64,000 bases of DNA from CAZMXS01 sp964570325. GTDB lineage: Bacteria > Verrucomicrobiota > Kiritimatiellia > CAIQIC01 > CAZMXS01. The stretch lies in assembly GCA_964570325.1 (NCBI GenBank), contig CAZMXS010000017.1:4112-68111 (forward strand), read 5' to 3'. Numbering within the stretch: position 1 is the stretch's first letter; every line of letters starts with the position of its first letter. The notes under the pieces were generated by a model, which was not told where the DNA came from, searched no databases, and saw only the letters and a program-made list of their open reading frames with translations. Below are positions 45,824-56,400 of this stretch, piece by piece. The position numbers were made by a program, and so were the translations under genes.

Positions 45824-48800
45824 ATGAAAAAAACAGTCTGCACCTTGCTGCTGGTTGTGTTCTTCGCCGGCTTTATCCCGGCCGCTTGGGGGGCCGATGC
45901 GCAGGTGAACGGCTACATGCAGATTGACTGGAACACCGCCTACGGGTGGTGGCAAACCCAGCAACGCCTGCCCAAGGCCATCTTCAAGGCCGATGTGGCG
46001 GCCGGCACACCTAAAGCCGGGGCGTTCAGCCTGCTCAGCAACATCAAATACATCCCGGCGGAGCGCAACCAAGGCCAGTGCGGCAGTTGCTGGATGTGGA
46101 CCGGAACGGGGCTGGTGGAGAATGAACTGTACGTCAAGAAAGGCGTGTTTGACCGCCTGTCGGTGCAATTCATCGGCGTCTGCAACCAGAATAAACCGAA
46201 TTGCGGCTGCAACACCGGCAACCTGACCGAGTTCTGCGATTTCTACCGGCGCACGCAATACATCGTCCCCTGGGCCAACACCGGCGGCGCATATCAACTG
46301 GGCGGCGGCTATTGCGTCGGCACCTGCGGCGGCGTCGCCACCACGCCCAATTATCCGATCACCTCGATCCAGCCGGTTGACATCCAGACGTATAACGTCG
46401 GCCAGGCTCAAGCGATCGCCAACATCAAGAACGTGCTGCATCAGAACAAGGCGGTCTTCATGGGCTTTTACTGGGCCAACAGCCAGGGGCTCCAGTTGTT
46501 CAATAATTTCTGGAGCGGCAGCGGCGAAAGCACGGTATACGATCCCTCGGCGACCTGCAACCAGCAGTGGGTCAACGGCCAAGGCGGCGGCCATGCCGTC
46601 GTGCTCGTCGGCTACGATGACACGAACCCGGCCAATCCATATTGGATAATCCTTAATAGTTGGGGCACCGCCAACGGACTGCGGCCGAACGGTCTGATGC
46701 GCTGGAAAATGAACATGGATTACAACTGCTATGTGACCGATGGCTATTCGACCATGCCCATCGTGCAGTTTTCGACGATCAATGTCGAATTCGGCGGCGT
46801 CACCCAACCGTCCGTTTCCACCGAGCCCGCCGCCGCCATCACAGACAGCTCGGCCACGCTGTACGGCACGGTCAACCCGCGCGGAGCAGCCACAACCTAC
46901 TATTTCCAGTATGGCCCAACGGCTAATTACGGCAGCACCACGCCGGTCACCAGCGCCGGCGCCGGCAGCAGCACCATCAACGTCAACGCGCCGATCCTCG
47001 GCCTGACCGCGCAGTCCACCTATCATTTCCGAATCGTCGCGCAGAATGCGGGCGGCACCACCTATGGCGCCGACCGCACTTTCACCACCACCGCCCCGGC
47101 GCAGCCGGCGCCGACCGTCACCACCGAAGCCGCCAGCTCAATCTCCACCTCTCAGGCGATCCTGAACGGCACGGTCAATCCACGCGGCAGCGAGACCATG
47201 TATTTCTTCGAATATGGGCCGACCTTGATGTACGGCTGTAATACGGTCACCAGTTCCGCCGGCAGTGGTTCCAGCCCGATCGCGGTGAGCCGCCAGGTCA
47301 GCAATCTGATCCCGTCGCAAACCTTCCATTGCCGGTTGGTGGCCTATAGCGCCGGCGGCGGCGTGCAGGGCAATGATGTTGCATTCACCACCCCCGCCGC
47401 GCCCATCACCTACACCATCACGGCGTCAGCCGGCGCGAACGGCAGCGTCAGTCCCAGCGGCGGAATCACGGTCAACGCCGGGGACAGCCGGACATTCACG
47501 GCCACGCCTAACGCCGGCTATGCGGTGGATTTCTGGACCTTGGACGGCGTAACCATGCAGGCGGGCGGGAACACCTACACGCTCAGCAGCATTCAGGCCA
47601 ACCACACCGTCGTGGTCTCGTTCCGCCTGGCGGCGGATAATGACGCCTGGGATCCCGGCGACAACACCGGCGCCGGCGCGACCACGTTGACCGGACTCTC
47701 CGGCACGGAACAAACGCACGGCCCACACACCCTCTCGCCCACCGACCCGGCCGACTGGTTTAAGCTTCAGCTCACCAACAATGTGAACTACAATTTTAAC
47801 TCCACCGGCGGCACGGGCGGCGGTCGCGACGCCCTCTACACCACGCCCGCCGGCGGCACACCGATGCGATCGGAAGAGCACACGTCAGACCTCCAGTCAC
47901 ATTACTCGCNNNNNNNNNNATGCCCACGGCCACCGGTTGGTATTATCTAAAGGTCCGGCCCGCCGACCCGCGCACGCCGGACTGCGCCTACAACCTCAAG
48001 TACCGCAGCCTGGGCGCGCCGACCGGCGGCGACGCCTGGGATCCCGGCGATAACACCGGCGCCGGCGCGACCACGCTTAGCGCGCCGACCGGCGTTGAAC
48101 AGTCGCACGGCAAGCACACGCTTTCCGCCACCGACCTCTACGACTGGTACAAGGTCTGGCTGACCAACAACGTGGTCTACAATTTCAACTCCATTGGCGG
48201 CACGGGCGACACCTACGTCACACTCTACAACACGCCCGCCGGCGGCACACCGTTGGCCGACAACGATGACTCCGGCGGCAATGGCCAGTTCAGCCTGGAT
48301 TACATGCCGACGGCAACCGGCTGGTATTATCTGCGCGTGGAGACCTATTATTCCGGCGCGAGCGCGGGCCACTATTTCAAATACCGGGTCAAGAGCACCG
48401 CCGGCGGCGACGCCTGGGATCCCGGCGACAACACCGGCGCCGGCGCATCCAATCTCGGTGCGCCCAATGCCACGGACCAGACCCACGGCCCGCACACGCT
48501 TTCGGCCGGCGATTACTATGACTGGTACGCGGTCTATCTGACGTCGGGGTTAAAATATAATTTCAACACCGTCGGCGGCACGGGCGACGATTACGCTGAA
48601 CTGTTCAGCGACACGGCCGGCAACAACCTGCTGGCCACCGACGACGACTCCGGCGGAAATTACCAATTCAGCCTGACTTATACCGCAACAGCAACCGGCT
48701 GGTATTACCTGCGCGTCCGCACCTATTACCTCGGGCAAAGCGCGGCGCACACGCTGCACTACAAACAAGTTGAATATGCCAGCCCACCGTCCAAGCCAAT

Positions 48801-49551
48801 CTCCCCCAATCCGGCCCACCAGGCCACCGGCATCAGCACGCAGCCGACCCTGACCTGGGCCAACGGCGGCGGAGCCACCAGCTACGAGGTATGGTTCAGT
48901 TATGACGGACAGTATCTCCACAAACTCACCAACACCACCGCCACCAGTTTCTCGCCGGGCGCCCTGAATCCGAACTTCAAGTATTATTGGGAAATAGACG
49001 CGATCAACGCCAACGGCACAACCGAAGGCGACCAGTGGTGGTTTGTCACCGGCAGCGGCGGCAGCGGCAACTTGCGGGTACGGTTCAACTCCGTCATTTC
49101 GGGCTGGGCTTGTGTATATGCCTGGGACAACACCGCCCAGCAGTGGCTGACTTTCACCGGCAGCGGCGACGTATACGCGCCAACGCTGATCACGATCCCG
49201 AACCTCAACGAGAACCGCTACTACTGGTTCGGCGTCTGGGATTACACCTGGGGCGCCTGGGCGCTGGCCGAGTGGTTTTCGGTGATTCCGACCGCAGTGA
49301 ACGGCCGCTTCATCGGCCACATCGCCTCGGCGGCCTCGGGTTCAGTCGGCTATCCCACCACGCGCATTGATATCACCGCGTCCACCGGACATACGGTCTG
49401 GCCCGTGATTGTCAACATGACCACGGGCTACTGGGATTACAGCCAGCCGACGTTCGTTTCCAGCGGCGGGTGCGATTTCTCGATCAATTCCTGGAGCTAT
49501 CCGTGGTTCTGGCTGGTCTTCTATGATATGAACACCGGCCAGTGGTTCTGA
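45824..49551 (+). CDS. Giant secreted papain-family (C1A) multidomain protein, copy 3 (interrupted by assembly artefact)
   Basis: It starts 15 bases after copy 2 stops, with AAGGAG seven bases upstream. Signal peptide CTLLLVVFFAGFIPAAWG; Cys89 in NQGQCGSCWMWTG, His in GGGHAVVLVGYDD, Asn in ILNSWGTANG. The domain order is as in copies 1 and 2, ending FYDMNTGQWF. Adapter-like sequence and 10 Ns at 47868-47919 split the frame inside the first PPC unit, with the C-terminal part resuming at 47920 in another frame. By comparison with copy 2 only about 15-20 residues are lost, so the organism very likely has one continuous gene of about 1240 codons. Peptidase and tail resemble copy 2, but the cysteine pattern differs (CNQNKPNCGCNTGN). 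Confidence 0.85.
47868..47919. other. Illumina adapter sequence plus 10-N gap
   Basis: Bases 47868-47900 match the TruSeq read-1 adapter (GATCGGAAGAGCACACGTC, then CTCCAGTCAC) with two mismatches. They are followed at 47901-47908 by ATTACTCG, the known D701 i7 index, then one C and ten Ns. This is library sequence, not genome. It replaces a few codons of protease copy 3. Confidence 0.95.
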
Positions 49552-49703
49552 AGCACGATCGGCGGGCCCGGCGGTCCGATCCGGCCAACGGCCGGCAGGG
49601 TACGACCGCTGGGCGCGCCACGCATGAATAAGCGCATTCCGCGCCTTCGCCAGAATAGGCTGTTCATTCCACAGGCAACCTGCGGGCGTATTTCGCGCAG
49701 GGT

Positions 49704-51389
49704 TTACAGTCCCGGATCGCGATAAACCGTTTCGCCCTCAAACAAGGTCATCAGCACTTTTGCCGTATGCGTGTCGCCGGGCGGCAGATCAAACAGGTTG
49801 CGATCGAGCACCACAATGTCCGCTTTTTTCCCGGGCGCAAGGATTCCTGTCTCACGCTCCAAGAAATTGGCATAAGCGCCAACCGGCCCATAACCGTCCA
49901 GCAAACTGGCCAGATCAGCCGCCTGCTCGGGCTGGTAAGGCTTCTGGAAAAGGCCATCCAGGCTGGACCGGGTCATGCCCACGGTCACAGCCTCCAGCGG
50001 GTTGAAGCTGCTATTGTCGCCGCCGAAGGGCCAGTCACTGCTGCAGGCCACCGGCGCGCCCGCGCTCAAGAGCGATCGCATCCGGTACATCCGATGGGCG
50101 CGTTCCATACCCAGAAAAGGCAACGTGCTGTCAAAAAAGATTTTCTCCACGCAGAACCAGGCCGGTTGCACAACCGCCACAACGCCCAACTCCTTCAGGC
50201 GCGGCAAATCCTCATCCGCCACAAGGTCCAGATGCGCCAGCCGATGGCGCGTGTCGCGCGCGCCATTCGCGCGGCGCACGGCCGCCAACGCATCCAACGC
50301 CACTCGCACGGCCCCATCCCCAATAACGTGCATCTCCAACTGGAAGCCCGCCTGGTCTAAGGCGATCGCCGTCCGCGTGAACTCGTCCGGATCCCATTGC
50401 AAATAACCGCGCCAGCCGGGCCGATCCGCGTACGGTTCGAGCAGATAGGCCGAATGCGCCTCCACCACTCCATCCAGGAAAAACTTCACCGCACGCGGCT
50501 GGAACAACCGCCCGCTGAACGCGCGACGCAACTCGATCAGCCGCTCAACCTCGCCAGCCCCCTGGCCCGGCTGGCATTCCAATGCGGCGCTGATCCGCAG
50601 TGTCAGTTCACCGTCCGCCTCCAAAGACTGATAAAGGCGAAGCAATTCCGGCGTCGCTAGCGCCTCGTGCACCGTCGTGAGGCCAACCCGGGCGGCCCGC
50701 TGGAAAAACCGCCGCGCGCAGTCGCGGGCGTCCCCCCCCGGCACCGCCAACCAGGGAATGCCCGCCAGCCGCATGGCCGGCCACTCGCGCAACGTGCCGG
50801 TCGGTTCGCCCGATTCCGGATCCCGCTCGATCACGCCGCCGGCCGGATCGGGCGTCGCGCGGCCAATGCCCGCCGCGCGCAGAACTTGCGTGTTGACCCA
50901 GGCCGAATGGCCGTCCAGCGAAGTGAAAAAAGCGGGCCGATCCGGCGTCACGCGGTCGAGATCCGTCCGAACCGGGCCGGCGGCGGTGAAACATCCGTGT
51001 TGCCAGCCGCTGCCCCGCACCACCGGCAGGGTCGGATGCTTTTCCGCGTATTCCGCGATGCGCGCCAGATAAGCCTCGCGAGTGGTAAGCCCCGCCAGCG
51101 AACACTCCATCTGCCCGAAGCTGCCGACCAACGGGTGGATATGGGAATCAATGAAGCCCGGCATCACGGTTTTGCCGTGGAGTTCCAGGATTTCGGTCTG
51201 CGCTCCCCGGCACGCATCCGGCGCCGGGCCCGGTCCGGCATGGATGATCCGGTCGCCGCGCAGCGCCACCGAACCCCGCACCGGCGCCGCTGATCCGGGC
51301 AAACGCAGCGTGGCATCAGTCAGCACGCGATCCGCGCGCCCGCATCCTGTTCTGGCCGAATCCAATTCCATTGGAACAACCCGCACCAT
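49704..51389 (-). CDS. YtcJ-like amidohydrolase (amidohydrolase family 3)
   Basis: This 561-residue metal-dependent hydrolase has GKTVMPGFIDSHIHPLVG (metal-binding HxH), the YtcJ-type segments LDGHSAWVNTQVLRAAG and PDPAGGVIERDPESGEPTG, later histidines in LEMHVIGDGAV and RHRLAHLDLV, and catalytic Asp in CSSDWPFGGDN. C-terminal ILAPGKKADIVVLDRNLF closes the small beta-domain. Relatives hydrolyse N-substituted formamides or unknown cyclic amides. No signal peptide is seen. The start is uncertain: MVRVV or MELDSA six codons later. It is divergent from the HATPase-GNAT gene by 35 bp. Confidence 0.88.
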   Translation of the reverse strand: MVRVVPMELDSARTGCGRADRVLTDATLRLPGSAAPVRGSVALRGDRIIHAGPGPAPDACRGAQTEILELHGKTVMPGFIDSHIHPLVGSFGQMECSLAGLTTREAYLARIAEYAEKHPTLPVVRGSGWQHGCFTAAGPVRTDLDRVTPDRPAFFTSLDGHSAWVNTQVLRAAGIGRATPDPAGGVIERDPESGEPTGTLREWPAMRLAGIPWLAVPGGDARDCARRFFQRAARVGLTTVHEALATPELLRLYQSLEADGELTLRISAALECQPGQGAGEVERLIELRRAFSGRLFQPRAVKFFLDGVVEAHSAYLLEPYADRPGWRGYLQWDPDEFTRTAIALDQAGFQLEMHVIGDGAVRVALDALAAVRRANGARDTRHRLAHLDLVADEDLPRLKELGVVAVVQPAWFCVEKIFFDSTLPFLGMERAHRMYRMRSLLSAGAPVACSSDWPFGGDNSSFNPLEAVTVGMTRSSLDGLFQKPYQPEQAADLASLLDGYGPVGAYANFLERETGILAPGKKADIVVLDRNLFDLPPGDTHTAKVLMTLFEGETVYRDPGL

Positions 51390-51424
51390 AATCGCCTTGG
51401 CGACCGCCGCGCAACAGTATTAGT

Positions 51425-52963
51425 ATGGCGCAAGTTCAACCGTTGCGATTCAAGGAGATGCTGGTGACCAGGGATTTCCTTAAACTTATCCTGCCCAACG
51501 ATATGTCATACCTTGAGATCGCCCAGCTCTGTGTGCGTGAAACCGCGCGTAAATACGGCTTCACCGAACGGTCCGACCTCACTAAAATCGAACTGGCGCT
51601 GGAGGAGGCGATCTCCAACGTCATCAAACATGCCTACGCCGGCGAGGAGGACCGGACGTTCGAGATTATCTGCGAACGCATCCCGCTCGGCATCCAGATC
51701 ACGCTGCGCGAAAAAGGCATTCCATTCGACCCTTCCCGACTCCCGCAATACAAGAAGGGCGATGCGATCGAAGACTGGGCCACTTCCGGTCTGGGCATGT
51801 TTCTGATGAAAGAGTCCATGGACGAGGTGTCATTCCACAACCTGGGCATGGAGGGCAAGGAAACGCAGTTAATCAAATACCTGCAAGGCCAGAAAGTGGA
51901 CGCCGGCGCGCTGGAGCCGCCGCCGGAACATAAATCCTCCGAGCCGGCCGTGATCACGGAGAAGATCGCCTACGATGTGCGTCGGATGCAGCCCGCCGAG
52001 GCCATCGAAGTCTCGCGCTGCGCTTACAAGTCACATGGGTACACATTTTTTGACGACCACATTTACTATCCCGACCGGATCGTCGAGTTGAACAACAGCG
52101 GGCAGGTGGTGTCCGCCGTGGCCGTGACCAAGGATAATGTGTTCATGGGCCATGCCGCGCTGGTGCATCCCTATCCGCAATCCCGGATCGCGGAACTGAC
52201 TTTCGTCTTCGTCAATGTGGAATACCGCGGCCAGGGCTGCATGAGCCGCCTGTGCGATTTCCTGTTTTCGCCGCCGCAGAGCGCGGGACTGACCGGCATC
52301 TACGCTTATGCCGTCACCAACCACATCTTCACCCAGAAAGTCATGTTGAAACATGCCTTCAACGATTGCGGACTGCTGCTCGGGACCAGTCCGGCCACGT
52401 GGCAGTTCAAGGGCATGGAAGAGAACACCCAGCGCATCAGTGTCATCCTGAGCTACAAATACCTGGCCCAGCCAAAGCCGATGGAACTCTACCCCCCGCC
52501 CCATCACCGCGACATGATCGCCAAGCTGTACCGCAACATCGGGGCCGAACACCATTACCGGGAACCGGCCGATCCCACGGCCCATCCCGCCGGCGAGGCG
52601 TCCGTTATTGACCTGGATATCAATCCGGCTGAGAACTGCGCGGAGCTGGCGGTCAAACAGTACGGGAAGAACGTCATGGCCGAACTCAAAAGCATCCTGC
52701 GCAAGCTCTGTGTCCGGCAAGTGGCGGCGATCAACCTCTTCCTCAACCTGGAAGATCCACACACCTTCGGTTTGACGGCAGAGATTGAAAAACTGGGATT
52801 CTTCTTCGCTGGGATTCTCCCCGGCGCGGCCTGTGGCGACGCGCTGATCCTGCAGTATCTGAACAACGTGGAACTTGATTACACCAAGATTATGGCCTTC
52901 TCGGAGGTCGCCAAGGAACTCGAGGCTTATGTGCAAAAATGCGATCCGAATGCCGCCCTGTAG
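51425..52963 (+). CDS. Fusion of anti-sigma-type HATPase with GNAT-like acetyltransferase domain
   Basis: This protein has 512 residues. Residues 1-150 are an RsbW/SpoIIAB-like GHKL ATPase: KIELALEEAISNVIKHAY (N-box), ITLREKGIPFDPSRLP (G1-like, with a degenerate D-x-G), and TSGLGMFLMKESMD (G2). After a Pro/Glu linker, residues about 175-330 resemble a GNAT domain: RRMQPAEAIEVSRCAYKSHGY, AELTFVFVNVEYRGQGCMSRL (acetyl-CoA loop). A further alpha/beta segment (to 512) with FGLTAEIEKLGFFFAGILPG may be a second GNAT-like half. A switch-type regulator that couples anti-sigma activity to acetylation is possible. The next gene overlaps its end. Confidence 0.8.
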   Translation: MAQVQPLRFKEMLVTRDFLKLILPNDMSYLEIAQLCVRETARKYGFTERSDLTKIELALEEAISNVIKHAYAGEEDRTFEIICERIPLGIQITLREKGIPFDPSRLPQYKKGDAIEDWATSGLGMFLMKESMDEVSFHNLGMEGKETQLIKYLQGQKVDAGALEPPPEHKSSEPAVITEKIAYDVRRMQPAEAIEVSRCAYKSHGYTFFDDHIYYPDRIVELNNSGQVVSAVAVTKDNVFMGHAALVHPYPQSRIAELTFVFVNVEYRGQGCMSRLCDFLFSPPQSAGLTGIYAYAVTNHIFTQKVMLKHAFNDCGLLLGTSPATWQFKGMEENTQRISVILSYKYLAQPKPMELYPPPHHRDMIAKLYRNIGAEHHYREPADPTAHPAGEASVIDLDINPAENCAELAVKQYGKNVMAELKSILRKLCVRQVAAINLFLNLEDPHTFGLTAEIEKLGFFFAGILPGAACGDALILQYLNNVELDYTKIMAFSEVAKELEAYVQKCDPNAAL

Positions 52964-53870
52964 CGCGTTGAGCGCCAACCGACTAAAGACGACCAAACCA
53001 AGCCATATACGGTGGTGCGCACAAGTAGCCGGCATGCTGCTGGCGGGCGCGCTGGTCGGCCGAGCGGCATCCGCCGCGGACACGCAGGCGGAACCCTCGG
53101 TCCGGGAATTGCTGGCCAAAGCCCGGTCGGTCCGCAATTACCACAAGCAAACGGACAGCGTCTCGTTGACATCCGGGACACGCACCCACAGCCAGTCGGA
53201 AATCTGGGTGCAAGGCGGACGCATGCGCTACAAGCAAACGGTCGCAGGATCTGATGGCCACTCCATGGAATCCATAACCTTCTGGGGCGATCGCACGGCC
53301 TATACCTATCTGGCGAGCGTTCAGATGGTTCAGAAAATAGACCTGATTCGGTTGAAAAAGGAACTGGGAAAACAGGCCAACCCGCTGCTGCTGCAACCGG
53401 ACACCGGCGTTAACCCGCTGATGATGGTGGATCTGGAATCGCTTGTGCTGAACGGTACAACCAATATCCAAGGCGTTGCGTTGTATGTGCTGGAGGGCCA
53501 GACTTCAACGAACCTGCGCCAATCGCTCATGGCCGGCGCGCCAGGCTCCAAGGCCTTCGCCGAGGCCTACGAAAAAACCGCCGGAAAAACGCTTGGCACG
53601 AATGAACTGGCGGTCCTTTTGGCGGAGCATATGCGCAATATCCCCGTCCACGCCACGCTGTGGCTGGAAACCGATGACCACCTGCCGCACAGCATCCGGT
53701 TAACCAACGCCGAGGGCCGGGAATTGCTGACACAGAATTATAGCGAGATGGTCATTGACCCCCAACTCGACGCAGATTTCTTCGATTTTATTCCACCGGC
53801 CGGCGCGCGGATCGTGGATATGACCGATGCGATGATTAAGATTGGCCGCCAGACAACCGCCGCGAAATAA
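52950..53870 (+). CDS. Secreted LolA-like (outer-membrane lipoprotein-sorting fold) protein
   Basis: This protein of about 306 residues starts at ATG 52950, overlapping the upstream gene by 14 bases. A long basic start precedes a signal peptide (VAGMLLAGALVGRAASA). The mature part has LolA/LppX-like features: SVRELLAKARSVRNY, GGRMRYKQTV, LETDDHLPHSIRLTN and DFFDFIPPAGARI, a half-barrel pattern that normally shields a lipid. It may carry a hydrophobic ligand in the periplasm. The start is not certain; no strong ribosome-binding site is seen, and coupling to the HATPase gene is likely. Confidence 0.65.
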   Translation: MPPCSALSANRLKTTKPSHIRWCAQVAGMLLAGALVGRAASAADTQAEPSVRELLAKARSVRNYHKQTDSVSLTSGTRTHSQSEIWVQGGRMRYKQTVAGSDGHSMESITFWGDRTAYTYLASVQMVQKIDLIRLKKELGKQANPLLLQPDTGVNPLMMVDLESLVLNGTTNIQGVALYVLEGQTSTNLRQSLMAGAPGSKAFAEAYEKTAGKTLGTNELAVLLAEHMRNIPVHATLWLETDDHLPHSIRLTNAEGRELLTQNYSEMVIDPQLDADFFDFIPPAGARIVDMTDAMIKIGRQTTAAK

Positions 53871-53929
53871 TCCAATGGAGGAGCGCGGAACAGGATCTCT
53901 GCGCGATTGGGAGCAGAAGGCTGTTTTTA

Positions 53930-56392
53930 TCAGCCGCTGGATAGCAGGCAATCCAGGCATGGCAGCGGCTGGAAGTCGGGTTCCGCCATCAAGACCTCCA
54001 GCCGCAGCGCGCCGCAACGCGGACATTTTTCAGACATTATTAGAAAAGCCTGACACCGCCCGCCCGGCGTTCCGGCAAGGGCGCCCACGACAAGGAAGCC
54101 GTCGCCCGCCATTTCGCCGATCGCCAACATACCGCAAGCCGCGCGATGGCGGCGGCCGACCACCGACCATTTCATCGGCTCCGCGCGCACCGTCTGATAC
54201 GGAATGCGCCGTGCGCGCAGTTGTTCCAGCCAACTCACAGCCGAACCGTCATGTCTCACCACAAAGCGCAATTCGCGCGCGGCCGGAGGCCGCGCCAGCG
54301 GACCGACGACAAAATCCGGCGCACCGGCCACCGCGGGATGTGGCGTTGAAAAATCGGCCATCAGCAAAGCCAATCCATAAGCCTCGTCCGGCCGGATCAA
54401 TTCCGGTCGCCCCTGATAGGCCTCCGCCCAGGCCGCATCCTGAAGAAACAATTCCCGCAATCGGCCGCGCGCGACGGCAATTGACGGCCGCCAGGCATCG
54501 GCTGCCGTCAACTGAACCCAAAAGCCCAAGCGATCCATGATGGCGGGCGATGGCGGCAGCGCGACGCGCGCGGACCGCATCTGCGTCGGCCGCGGGGCGG
54601 CAATGCGGGGTACATCGCCTGCCGCCTGCGCATAGGCTTGCCAAAGCACATGGCGCGGCGTTCCGCACGCTAAATCGTCCCATGGCAACCAATCCGTTTC
54701 CAACCGGCCGGCGCTCAATTCAACGGCGGACAGGCCGGCCTCGGCCAGCAGCGCCAAAGCGCGGCGGCTTTCCGCCGGCTTCAGGCCTCCCCGGTAGAGC
54801 ATTTCCTCTTCAATACTCAAACGCACCAAAAGCGGCGTAGCGGCGCGACCGGCGCGGCAAAGCAAGTTCATCAGGCGCACCTCGCCCGGCAGGGCGCTCC
54901 ACCGGAATTCGTATCCGCTGGCGCGCCGACCGTATGCCTCGGCCACCGCCGCCCGTTCCGGCTCAAGCTCCACTATTTCAGCAAATTGAAGCGGCGTGAA
55001 GGGCGCGTGAAACAGCGGCGTGAAGCTGACAATCCATGTGCACTTCGGGGCGGCTGATCGCCAGGCGGCCAGCGCAGCCTGCCATTCGTTCCAATCCGCG
55101 TCCTCCTCCCACCCGGTGGCGATAAAGAAGAGCTTGATCCGGCGCAGCCCTTGTTCAGCAAGCCGGCGCGCCACGCTGACCAACGCGCGTTCATCCGCTT
55201 CTTTTCCCAGCCGCTGGCGCAGCCGGCGGCTGATGCCTTCAATGCCGAAGGAAAACTCGCGCTTCCCCAACCCGGCCAAAACGTCCAGCCAAGCCGGATC
55301 GCGCGCCAGACTGGCAAGTGCCAGGCTTTTAATGGACACATGCCGGAACCGGGATCGCAGTTGCTCCAGCACATCCAGGCAATGAGGCACGCTGCAGGCA
55401 TCGGACGACAACAAATTCAAATCGGAGGCCGCCATGGGGGCCTGCCAGCGGCCGCCCGCGCGGCAGAACTCCGTTGGCGTGGCGCATTGAAACGCCCCGC
55501 GTAACCATCCGGTCTGGCAGAAACGACACCGGTAAGCGCAACCGAGAGCGAACGGCAAGGTTTCCTCGGCGTCCTCCTCGGCAAAAGGAATAAATGCGCC
55601 ATCGTAGCCCTCCGTCCAAGCCGTTTCGGGTTCAGATCGAAACGCGACTGGCAAGGGGACATCCGCCCGAAGACGCGCGATGCCCCGTGGTCCGTGCGCA
55701 TAAAAGGCCGGCACATATGTTCCCGGAACTTCGCGGGCCAGACGTTCCAGCCATGCCAGTTTCGGTTCCCCCGTTTCACGCGCCGCAATCGCCCGCCGTA
55801 GAAGTTCCTGCAACCAGAGCAAACCATCGCCAAAGCATACCACGTCCACCAGACCGCCATCCGTTCGGCCTGGCGCCGTGGCACCATGCAAAAAAGGCAC
55901 GCCGCCGGAGGCATTTCCGCCGAGCAGAATAAACGGATGCCGCGCATCGGCGAGACGCGGCCCGCATGCCATTTCCAATCCGGAATGCCGCAACGCCGCC
56001 GGCAGATTAAGCGCCTCCTGCTGAACCGAGATGCTGATCGCCAGCGCATCGAACGCGCGCGGGGCGCGCTTGGAGGCGGACCCCAACCACCAAGGCACGC
56101 CGTCCCGCCGCATCCGCTCGGCATCACGCCGCTCCGGCAAAAAAGCCAGGTCCACGTAAACGTCGGGAACCTGTCGCGCGGCATGAAAAAGCATGCGGTG
56201 CGTAATGGATTCGCGCACATCCGCATAGGAAGAGAGGCGGCAAATCAGCAACCGGAAGCGCGCCGCCTCGAAAGACATGCCCCCCGCGCGGCCGGGTTCG
56301 CCGCCATCCAGCGCCTGACCGCGGTCCGTCAGCCGGGCACGATGACGCTGATACCATGCGGCGTAATCCGCCATCCCCGGCGCCGGTTTCAT
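53930..56392 (-). CDS. Large radical SAM protein with B12-binding-like N-terminus
   Basis: This 820-residue protein resembles the uncharacterised radical SAM family TIGR03960. The N-terminal third has the cobalamin-binding-type fold (FDALAISISVQQEALN, HPFILLGGNASGG, DVVCFGDG). The 4Fe-4S motif is GCAYRCRFCQTG (C-x3-C-x2-C) near residue 285. FSFGIEGISRRLRQRLGKEA follows as the SAM-binding barrel. A C-terminal zinc-ribbon pair (EKCPRCGAL, PCLDCL) ends the protein. The reaction is unknown; family members have been proposed to act in tRNA or lipid modification without proof. It faces the LolA-like gene convergently and follows the FadL-like gene by 8 bp. Confidence 0.8.
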   Translation of the reverse strand: MKPAPGMADYAAWYQRHRARLTDRGQALDGGEPGRAGGMSFEAARFRLLICRLSSYADVRESITHRMLFHAARQVPDVYVDLAFLPERRDAERMRRDGVPWWLGSASKRAPRAFDALAISISVQQEALNLPAALRHSGLEMACGPRLADARHPFILLGGNASGGVPFLHGATAPGRTDGGLVDVVCFGDGLLWLQELLRRAIAARETGEPKLAWLERLAREVPGTYVPAFYAHGPRGIARLRADVPLPVAFRSEPETAWTEGYDGAFIPFAEEDAEETLPFALGCAYRCRFCQTGWLRGAFQCATPTEFCRAGGRWQAPMAASDLNLLSSDACSVPHCLDVLEQLRSRFRHVSIKSLALASLARDPAWLDVLAGLGKREFSFGIEGISRRLRQRLGKEADERALVSVARRLAEQGLRRIKLFFIATGWEEDADWNEWQAALAAWRSAAPKCTWIVSFTPLFHAPFTPLQFAEIVELEPERAAVAEAYGRRASGYEFRWSALPGEVRLMNLLCRAGRAATPLLVRLSIEEEMLYRGGLKPAESRRALALLAEAGLSAVELSAGRLETDWLPWDDLACGTPRHVLWQAYAQAAGDVPRIAAPRPTQMRSARVALPPSPAIMDRLGFWVQLTAADAWRPSIAVARGRLRELFLQDAAWAEAYQGRPELIRPDEAYGLALLMADFSTPHPAVAGAPDFVVGPLARPPAARELRFVVRHDGSAVSWLEQLRARRIPYQTVRAEPMKWSVVGRRHRAACGMLAIGEMAGDGFLVVGALAGTPGGRCQAFLIMSEKCPRCGALRLEVLMAEPDFQPLPCLDCLLSSG

Positions 56393-56400
56393 GCGCGCCG

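Noticed and set aside
45080..47026. Minus-strand open frame of 648 codons across protease genes 2 and 3
   Set aside because: It spans two real genes and their intergenic region, and its translation repeats the domain periodicity of the opposite strand; a shadow frame.
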